From a virus, in the IMG/VR virus record IMGVR_UViG_3300036850_000061, positions 1-24,794 of that record: 24,794 nucleotides of DNA; one strand, 5' to 3'. A program made the translations under genes and the position numbers. Positions 19,593 to 24,794 of this stretch are shown here, in pieces. The notes below the pieces were generated by a model. That model ran no database searches and was not told the DNA's origin. It was given only the letters and a program-made list of their open reading frames with translations. Every line of letters starts with the position of its first letter. Position 1 is the stretch's first letter.

Positions 19593-20777
19593 CTAGCTGG
19601 TCCGGTCGATCGCTGCGTACGCTGCGGTCTGCTTGACGATGGCGTCGGACCGCATGAAGCCCACGAAGGCGACCTGGAGGTTGTCGGCGAACCTCTCGTC
19701 GAGGCGGAGGACCGTGATCCCGGCGACGTCCCGGATCAGGTACGCCTCCCGGAAGTTGCCGAAGAACACCGGGCGCTTGCCGGAGCTGTCGGCCTCGACG
19801 CTCGGGTCGATGACCACTGGGTAGCCGAGCAGCATGTCCGGAGTGCCGGCCTGCATCGACGGCTGCCAGAGGGTCGTGTTGTCAGACGAAATGCCCGTCT
19901 TGATCTTGCGGACGGCGGCGAGCGTGGCGTCGTTCATGACAAACGAGGTGCCGGGCATGCGCCGGTAGGCCGGGTCGATCTGGTGGATGAGGCTGATGAG
20001 GTTGTCGAAGGTGATCGCAGCCGTGGTGTTCACGTCGAGCGTGGTGTCCCGGCCGACGTCGATACCCGTGGGCTGGTTGACGCCGGTGCCCAGGATCCAG
20101 TGATCGGCCTGGATGCGCCCGATGCGCTCGCCGAGCGCCTTGCCGACGTACGCGGGCACGTCAATAATGGCGTCCTGGAGCAGGATGCGGGACGTCTTGA
20201 CCATGTCCGAGCTGTAGAGGTAGGCGCCCACGGCCTTCTGCCCGAACGAGATGTCGGCGACAGTGGTCGCTGCGTTCTCGGCGATGATCTGGCCCTTGAT
20301 GGTCGTCTGGTTCGACGTGGGCATGTAGAGGGTCTGACCGTTGCCGGTTGTCAGGTTCTCGGCCAGGGCCCGGAGCCCGCCGAAGTCCTTGAGCTTCTCG
20401 ATGATGGTCGCCCGCATCGAGTCCGGCACGAGGAACCCGCCGAGCTCGTCGTTGCCAGCGGCCTGGGCAGACGTGCCACGAATCTCGGTACCGTGCTTGA
20501 GATACGCCTCGAACTGCGAGCGGTACTCGTCGACCGCTGGGGCGGGGGCGCCGCCGCCGGCGACGGGCTGGCCCGTGCTGGACTCGAACGCGGCGGCCAG
20601 CTTGGCCGAGCGCTCCTCGGCGCCGATCTTGGCGGTCAGAGACTCGACCTCGCCGAGCATCGCCTCGTGCTTCGACAGCTCGTCGGCGGTGAACGACCGG
20701 CCCTCGGCGTCGGACAGAAGCTTCTTGGCTTCCTCCCACACCTGCGCCCGGCGGACGTGCAGTGCACTTGCGGACAT
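19593..20777 (-). CDS. Major capsid protein (HK97 fold)
   Basis: A 394-aa capsid subunit. Residues about 1-100 are a coiled-coil delta/scaffold domain (WEEAKKLLSDAEGRSFTADE, LGEVESLTAKIGAEER) that the protease removes, then DELGGFLVPDSMRATIIEKL, LYMPTSNQTTIKGQII, ENAATTVADISFGQKAVGAY, DHWILGTGVNQPTGI and DATLAAVRKIKT, typical HK97-fold E-loop, P-domain and A-domain marks. It is translated just after the prohead protease, with AGGAGGG 6-9 bases before the ATG at 20775-20777. Confidence 0.95.
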   Translation of the reverse strand: MSASALHVRRAQVWEEAKKLLSDAEGRSFTADELSKHEAMLGEVESLTAKIGAEERSAKLAAAFESSTGQPVAGGGAPAPAVDEYRSQFEAYLKHGTEIRGTSAQAAGNDELGGFLVPDSMRATIIEKLKDFGGLRALAENLTTGNGQTLYMPTSNQTTIKGQIIAENAATTVADISFGQKAVGAYLYSSDMVKTSRILLQDAIIDVPAYVGKALGERIGRIQADHWILGTGVNQPTGIDVGRDTTLDVNTTAAITFDNLISLIHQIDPAYRRMPGTSFVMNDATLAAVRKIKTGISSDNTTLWQPSMQAGTPDMLLGYPVVIDPSVEADSSGKRPVFFGNFREAYLIRDVAGITVLRLDERFADNLQVAFVGFMRSDAIVKQTAAYAAIDRTS

Positions 20778-20778
20778 G

Positions 20779-21351
20779 CTAGTTCCCTCCTAGGTAGGCA
20801 CGCTGGAGCGCATGGCGCCGGCGAGCGGACTCGGTTCTTGCGACGTCGTTGAGCCATGCTTCCTTGCTGCGTGCGGCGACTGCAGTGTCGGCGTAGGCCG
20901 GCCAGGCGACCACGGAGACCTCGGCCAGTCGGACCGACCGGAGCTCACGGACCGTCTGTCCGTCCTCCTGAATCCAGGCCTCGCCGCCCGGCTCGACCGC
21001 GAACCTGAAGCTCATGCCCGACAGGTCGCCCCGACGGATCTGCGCCAGCAGCGACCGGGCCTCGGGCATGTCGGGGTTCAGATCGGCCTCAACCTTGAGC
21101 CCACGGCCGTCCTCCCAGAGCCGGAGCGTGCCGGACTTGTTGCGGGCGAACACCGGCGGGACCTTGTGCTCGAGCAACAGACGGATGTCGTCCTCGGCCA
21201 GGGCTCGAGAGAAGGCCCCAGGAACAATCCGTTCGTACGCCTTCAGCTCCGGGATGTAGGACTTGGTCCCGAACACGGCGGCGTAGCCCTCAAGCCCGCG
21301 CTCGCCGACCGGAGTGAAGGACCCGGCGCCTCGAATCTCTGTGTGTTCCAT
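20779..21351 (-). CDS. HK97 family prohead protease
   Basis: A 190-aa serine protease that matures the prohead. Marks: GYAAVFGTKS, YERIVPGAF, RLLLEHKVPPVFAR (His62), LSGMSFRF (Ser114) and VRLAEVSVVAWPAY (Glu144 as a possible third residue), in the expected order and spacing. ATG at 21349-21351 has GGAG 9 bases upstream. Stop lies 2 bases before the capsid ATG. Confidence 0.93.
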   Translation of the reverse strand: MEHTEIRGAGSFTPVGERGLEGYAAVFGTKSYIPELKAYERIVPGAFSRALAEDDIRLLLEHKVPPVFARNKSGTLRLWEDGRGLKVEADLNPDMPEARSLLAQIRRGDLSGMSFRFAVEPGGEAWIQEDGQTVRELRSVRLAEVSVVAWPAYADTAVAARSKEAWLNDVARTESARRRHALQRAYLGGN

Positions 21352-21390
21352 AGGTCTAGCTCCAGTGCGTAGATGGGTGGGACGTGGGTG

Positions 21391-21431
21391 GACCCCGTTA
21401 ACGCCCGGCCTCCAACCCCGACGACCCAGGG
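21391..21431 (+). repeat. Dispersed 41-bp repeat, copy 6
   Basis: GACCCCGTTAACGCCCGGCC to CGACCCAGGG. It fills a third of the 118-base gap between the collagen-like gene and the protease gene, 40 bases before the protease start. Nearly identical to copy 1. Confidence 0.92.
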
Positions 21432-21469
21432 GCCTGAGAGCCGATAGTCGTTAAGCGTTGGCGCTGGGC

Positions 21470-22006
21470 TTAGGAGCCGTAGACCCCGAGCGACACGAGA
21501 TGGGCCCGCATGCTCTCGACTTGGGTGCGCAGAGCGTTGACCTCATCCATCAGGCGTCGGTAGTTGTTGTTGGCATTGCTGGCCACGGTGGACGAGTAGC
21601 TGTTCGCCAGGGCCACCAGGGCCGTGCCGGTCGTGCCGAGCGTTCCGGTGGTGGTGCTGGGGGACGCCGGGCTGGCGGCGGCCGACTTGGACACCAGGGC
21701 GCTCGTGTCAGCGGGCGGGCCGGCAGGGCCCTCGGGGCCAGCTGGACCGGCAGGGCCAGCGTCACCGGCCGGACCTTGGGGGCCGGGGACGGTCGAGGCT
21801 GCGCCGGTTGGGCCGGCTGGGCCTTGGGGACCAGGGACCGTGGAGTCTGCGCCGGCCGGACCAGCGGGACCAGCGGGGCCGGTCGGGCCTTGGGGGCCTT
21901 CGGGTCCGGCGGGTCCTGCGCCGCCGTTGCCGAGCACTGCCTCGAACAGGTGGCGTGAGCCGGTGGGGAACCAGGCCTGCGACTCCAGTGCATCCCAGCC
22001 GGACAC
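21470..22006 (-). CDS. Collagen-like virion-associated protein (178 aa)
   Basis: Residues about 28-97 are Gly-X-Y repeats, interrupted twice by the unit [11 protein letters not shown], which would form a triple helix. The N-terminus ([20 protein letters not shown]) is short and globular, and the C-terminus is a Ser/Thr-rich linker followed by a coiled-coil-like helix ([20 protein letters not shown]) likely to hold three chains together. Such proteins form fibres on phage heads or tails. Its place between portal and protease suggests a head or portal vertex fibre. GTG start directly follows the portal stop. Confidence 0.8.
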   Translation of the reverse strand: MSGWDALESQAWFPTGSRHLFEAVLGNGGAGPAGPEGPQGPTGPAGPAGPAGADSTVPGPQGPAGPTGAASTVPGPQGPAGDAGPAGPAGPEGPAGPPADTSALVSKSAAASPASPSTTTGTLGTTGTALVALANSYSSTVASNANNNYRRLMDEVNALRTQVESMRAHLVSLGVYGS

Positions 22007-23239
22007 CTAGACCTCCTCGCCGGCGGGCGGGGCCGGGGCCGGCGGAGCGGGCGGCTGAGCGCCGGGAGCGATCGTGGCCCCGTCAGCTTTGAACTCGTCA
22101 AAGTCGTCGCCACCCGGCACAGGCGCGCGATTCTCCAGTTCTCGCACCTCATTGCGGTTCAGGATCCGGGCCTTGAGCGCCACGTGATAGGCGTTATAGC
22201 GGTCGAGCGTCTGGCCCCGGAGCAGGTCGTCGGCCAGGAACTCGGCGCGGGTGCCGCGGGGCAGGAGGGTCGACACCCGGCGCTCGATCCGGCGCATGTG
22301 CGGGCGCAGGGTGTAGGTCAGCAGGGAGATGCCCTGCTCTTCGACCCCGGAGCCGGCCTGCGGGGCGGCGGCATCCTCGGCCAGGAACGCCGGCGGGACC
22401 CCGAAGATCCGGGCCACGTCTCGGACGCCGAAGCGGCGGGCCTCGATGAACTGGGCGTCGTCGGGGTTGATCGACAGCTGCTGGGTCTTGAGCCCGGAGT
22501 CGAGCAGCGGGACGTCGTGCGCCCGGTCGGCGCCCTGGGCCCGGGCCTTGAACTGCGACTTGATGCGCTCGGCCTGGTCCTTGGTCAGCGGCTGGTCGGT
22601 GGTCAGCGCCACGCTCTGGAGCAAGCCTTGGGCCCACATGCGAGCGGCTGCCCGCTCGGCGGCCTGGGCCGAGCCCAGGGCGTTCCGCACGACGCCGACT
22701 GGCGACAGGCCCCTGAGGCCATCGAACCCGAGGCCTGGGATGTGCAGCAGGGCGTCAGGGCCGAGCACGGCGGCCGGGCGGTCAGGCGTGGTGACCGTGT
22801 ACCGTCGGCCGGCGGGGTTCAGGTCGCTCGGCGGCACGGACTCAACAGTCACACGGCTCGGATGCACCGGCTCGACAAACAGCAGGCCGCCGAGACCGTT
22901 TCGCTCCAGCGCCAGGAAGGCGTCGCCCCAGAGCAGGAGGTGGGTCACCACGGTTTCCCAGAGCTCGACGGACGTCTGCGCCCGGCTAGGCTCCTCGAGC
23001 CACCGGACCTTGACCGGCTCCTTACCGTCGGCCCTCTCACGAAAGGCCTTGAGCGGGAACCCACCGATCGTGCCGGCGATCAGTGCAACCGACCGGAACA
23101 CGGCGGTTAGGGCTAGCGAGCCCTCGGGCGACACGCTCTCCCCGCTGTACGAGTCGAACGCCGGGCCGAGATACTTGACGATCTCGGACGACGAGAGCGG
23201 GACGTTGGGGTTCTCGATCGAGCGTCGGAACCAGGCCAT
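22007..23239 (-). CDS. Portal protein (HK97 family)
   Basis: A 410-aa portal ring subunit. Marks: [130 protein letters not shown] and a final [19 protein letters not shown] at 23237-23239 with GGAGGAG 9 bases upstream. The C-terminal tail is a Pro/Ala-rich run. It starts 15 bases after the terminase stop. Confidence 0.95.
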   Translation of the reverse strand: MAWFRRSIENPNVPLSSSEIVKYLGPAFDSYSGESVSPEGSLALTAVFRSVALIAGTIGGFPLKAFRERADGKEPVKVRWLEEPSRAQTSVELWETVVTHLLLWGDAFLALERNGLGGLLFVEPVHPSRVTVESVPPSDLNPAGRRYTVTTPDRPAAVLGPDALLHIPGLGFDGLRGLSPVGVVRNALGSAQAAERAAARMWAQGLLQSVALTTDQPLTKDQAERIKSQFKARAQGADRAHDVPLLDSGLKTQQLSINPDDAQFIEARRFGVRDVARIFGVPPAFLAEDAAAPQAGSGVEEQGISLLTYTLRPHMRRIERRVSTLLPRGTRAEFLADDLLRGQTLDRYNAYHVALKARILNRNEVRELENRAPVPGGDDFDEFKADGATIAPGAQPPAPPAPAPPAGEEV

Positions 23240-23253
23240 GCGGTTAGCTCCTC

Positions 23254-24693
23254 CTACCAGACGGATGGGCCGGGCCTGGCGCCGGCCACGGTGGCCCGAG
23301 CGTGGGCGACCAGGGCGGCGATGGCCGCGTCGATCTTGCGGGGCGAGTCCTTGTGCTCCTTCGAGACCACGTCGCCCCAGGCCGTCGGCACGGCGTCGGC
23401 GTTAGCGACGTGGCGGGCGAGGGTCGGGTTGCCGTCGTGGGTCACGGCGCCGGACGTGAGCGCCCCGTAGAGGCTGGCGACGGCGGCCGCCATGCGCTGG
23501 CGGGTCGGCGGATAGGCGACCACACGCTGGGGGCCGTAGGCGAGCGCCCACTCCTCGATCTCGCGCTCCCAGTAGCTAGGGTCGGCGGCGAGCTCGGCAA
23601 CGTGCCACGTGGCGAACGCTCGGTGCACTGCGGCCTCGACCTCGGCCCGGGGTACCCGCCAGTCGGTCGGCGCGTGCGCCGGCCGCTCCCAGACGCCAAC
23701 CACGAACAGGTGGCGGTCGGCGGTGCAGCCGACGAGCGCCGTCGAGTCCTGCGACCACGAGCCGTCGAAGCCGAGCCAGACAGCGGTTCCGGCGCTTGGG
23801 GCGCCCCGGTCGGGGCGGGCGGCTCCGGCCCACAGGCCCTCAGGAAGCCACGCCTCGCGGGTGGCTGTCCATGCGCCGAGCCGGAACCGGCGGAACTCGT
23901 GCTCGGGCAGGCGGCTGCGATCAAACTCCATCGACTCCAGGAACCCGGGCTCGGACGCCGACGGGTTCGCCTCGGCCCAGGCCGTCCGGTCGTCAAGCGC
24001 TGACGCTGGTTCGGCCGGCTCGTAGATCCGGGCCCACAGCGTGGGGTCGGCGGCCCGGGCGGCGGTGTACAGGTCGTGCGCCAGGCCGGCGAGCACGTAG
24101 CCCGGCGTCGTGATCCCGAAGAGCAGGGCGTCGGGCCTGGCGGCCCCGGCCATCTGCATGCCGTTCCAGACTTCGTCCGAGCGCTGGAGGTGCACCTCGT
24201 CGAACAACACGAGATGGGGGTTAATACCCTGGGAAGCCTGGAAGTTCCCCGGCCTTAGCTCCAGAAACGAGCCGTTATGCGGGTTCTCCAGGCGGTTCTG
24301 GTAGACGTGGAGACGGTCCCGGAGGCCGGGCCGGCCGCACAGCGTCTGCACCTCACGCCAGAGTACGGACTTGAGGTTGCGCTCTGAGTCGCTGACAGCG
24401 TACACGTGGCGCTCGGGGAGCAGGAGCAGCTCGCTGAGGGCGAAGGCGGCGGCCAGCGTCGTCTTGCCGTTCTTGCGGGGGACCTGGACATAGGCGATGC
24501 GGGGCCGGCGCTCGGTGCCGAGGGCTCGCACAACCTCTTCTTGCCACGGTCGCAGGGTCAGCCCGGCGAGTTCACTGAGAGCCCAGACCCGAGCCTTGGC
24601 CAGGTCGGCCGGCCGGCCCGACAGGTCGGGGGCTAGGGCGTTGCGGAGCTTGGGCCCTGCGGCTAATGCCACGGGAGCACCTGGGTCAGCCAC
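23254..24693 (-). CDS. terL: Terminase large subunit
   Basis: A 479-aa packaging motor. ATPase domain: LTLRPWQEEVVRALG, Walker A VPRKNGKTT (about 71-79), Walker B LVLFDEVH (161-168), coupling motif GITTPG (193-198). Nuclease domain: VWLGFDGSWSQDSTALVG (first metal-binding Asp) and LAADPSYWEREIEEW, then KIDAAIAALVAHA at the end, with RNase H-like spacing. GTG at 24691-24693 gives 479 aa; a GTG eight codons in is an alternative with AGG close by. It overlaps a 30-aa frame upstream. No small terminase lies in the window. Confidence 0.94.
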   Translation of the reverse strand: MADPGAPVALAAGPKLRNALAPDLSGRPADLAKARVWALSELAGLTLRPWQEEVVRALGTERRPRIAYVQVPRKNGKTTLAAAFALSELLLLPERHVYAVSDSERNLKSVLWREVQTLCGRPGLRDRLHVYQNRLENPHNGSFLELRPGNFQASQGINPHLVLFDEVHLQRSDEVWNGMQMAGAARPDALLFGITTPGYVLAGLAHDLYTAARAADPTLWARIYEPAEPASALDDRTAWAEANPSASEPGFLESMEFDRSRLPEHEFRRFRLGAWTATREAWLPEGLWAGAARPDRGAPSAGTAVWLGFDGSWSQDSTALVGCTADRHLFVVGVWERPAHAPTDWRVPRAEVEAAVHRAFATWHVAELAADPSYWEREIEEWALAYGPQRVVAYPPTRQRMAAAVASLYGALTSGAVTHDGNPTLARHVANADAVPTAWGDVVSKEHKDSPRKIDAAIAALVAHARATVAGARPGPSVW

Positions 24694-24755
24694 AGTGCGT
24701 TAGCGATGGCCCAGCCGGCGGCGGTGCCGGCGACGAAGGCGGTCAGTCGGGACAC
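24663..24755 (-). CDS. Small membrane peptide upstream of terL (30 aa)
   Basis: GTG at 24753-24755 with GGGAGGG 5 bases before it, stop TAG at 24663-24665. The product, MSRLTAFVAGTAAGWAIANA plus ten residues, is one Ala-rich hydrophobic helix. It overlaps the terminase start by 31 bases in another frame, so it may couple terminase translation or be a true small membrane protein. Supported by a good ribosome site only. Confidence 0.45.
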   Translation of the reverse strand: MSRLTAFVAGTAAGWAIANALWLTQVLPWH

Positions 24756-24794
24756 GGGGCCCTCCCGGCCGGGGTGTGAGAGGCAAAAAACGAG

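Noticed and set aside
19428-20852. Long plus-strand frame (474 aa) opposite the major capsid gene
   Set aside because: Shadow of a GC-rich coding region. The capsid frame has clear family motifs and ribosome site; the antisense frame is Val/Gly/Arg/Asp-rich without motifs.
2451-21431. CRISPR array or tandem repeat from the 41-bp element
   Set aside because: Copies are kilobases apart, in both orientations, without regular spacers or cas genes.
22184-23405. Overlapping plus-strand frames of 308 and 358 aa opposite portal
   Set aside because: Antisense shadows of the portal gene, with no ribosome site or recognised sequence.
1240-24766. 16-base identical word GGACACGGGGCCCTCC near both ends of the window (1240-1255 and 24750-24765)
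   Set aside because: One copy is inside the amidase coding sequence and the other at a ribosome site. In this GC-rich DNA a chance match of this length is plausible and no longer repeat surrounds it, so I do not call it an end repeat or att site.

Overview
This window looks like most of a tailed bacteriophage (siphovirus-type) genome or prophage from a high-GC actinobacterial host. The evidence is a complete HK97-type head and tail gene order, a lysis cassette and a replication cassette. Start codons are often GTG or TTG, and adjacent genes commonly overlap by ATGA or GTGA. The endolysin ends in a 'GYY-LASDGSVYAFG' unit of a kind common in actinobacterial cell-wall proteins, so an actinobacterial (perhaps acidimicrobial-type) host is likely but inferred. 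No integrase, repressor, tRNA or CRISPR array is visible, so the lifestyle is undetermined.

Layout. (1) 55-2386, minus strand: lysis and accessory operon, made of an HNH endonuclease, a zinc-finger microprotein, a PGRP-type amidase endolysin, three small proteins (one a second zinc finger), a second HNH endonuclease and an r1t-like holin. (2) 2589-3340, minus strand: a two-gene unit (helical protein of unknown role plus a small exported protein), divergent from (3). (3) 3519-11063, plus strand: early/replication operon of small Cys-rich proteins, an OB-fold-like protein, a DUF5664-like protein, a DnaQ/YprB-like exonuclease with zinc ribbon, a coiled-coil protein, a PD-(D/E)XK nuclease, a family A DNA polymerase and an endonuclease VII. 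It ends with an exported metzincin-type metalloprotease. A strong bidirectional terminator at 11081-11116 separates it from the converging late operon. (4) 11135-24755, minus strand, transcribed right to left: terminase large subunit, portal, collagen-like protein, prohead protease, major capsid, decoration-like protein, XhlA-like membrane protein, membrane/coiled-coil protein, head-tail connector, tail terminator-like protein, major tail protein, tail chaperones G and G-T (with a -1 slippery site CCCTTTA), gp10-like protein, short tape measure, double-LamG tail-tip protein and a last small tail protein. A plus-strand cargo gene with its own promoter (11597-11890) interrupts this block.

The most unusual feature is a near-identical 41-42 bp dispersed repeat present six times. 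Four copies lie between genes. One is translated in frame inside the exonuclease domain of the DNA polymerase, and one lies at the amino end of a small helical protein. It is not a tandem array, a terminator or an obvious insertion sequence. Second in interest are the three exported products (metalloprotease, 78-aa cargo protein, 61-aa protein) and an XhlA-like/membrane coiled-coil pair placed in the head genes, far from the lysis cassette.

All functional calls come from reading motifs and gene order. No database search was run.
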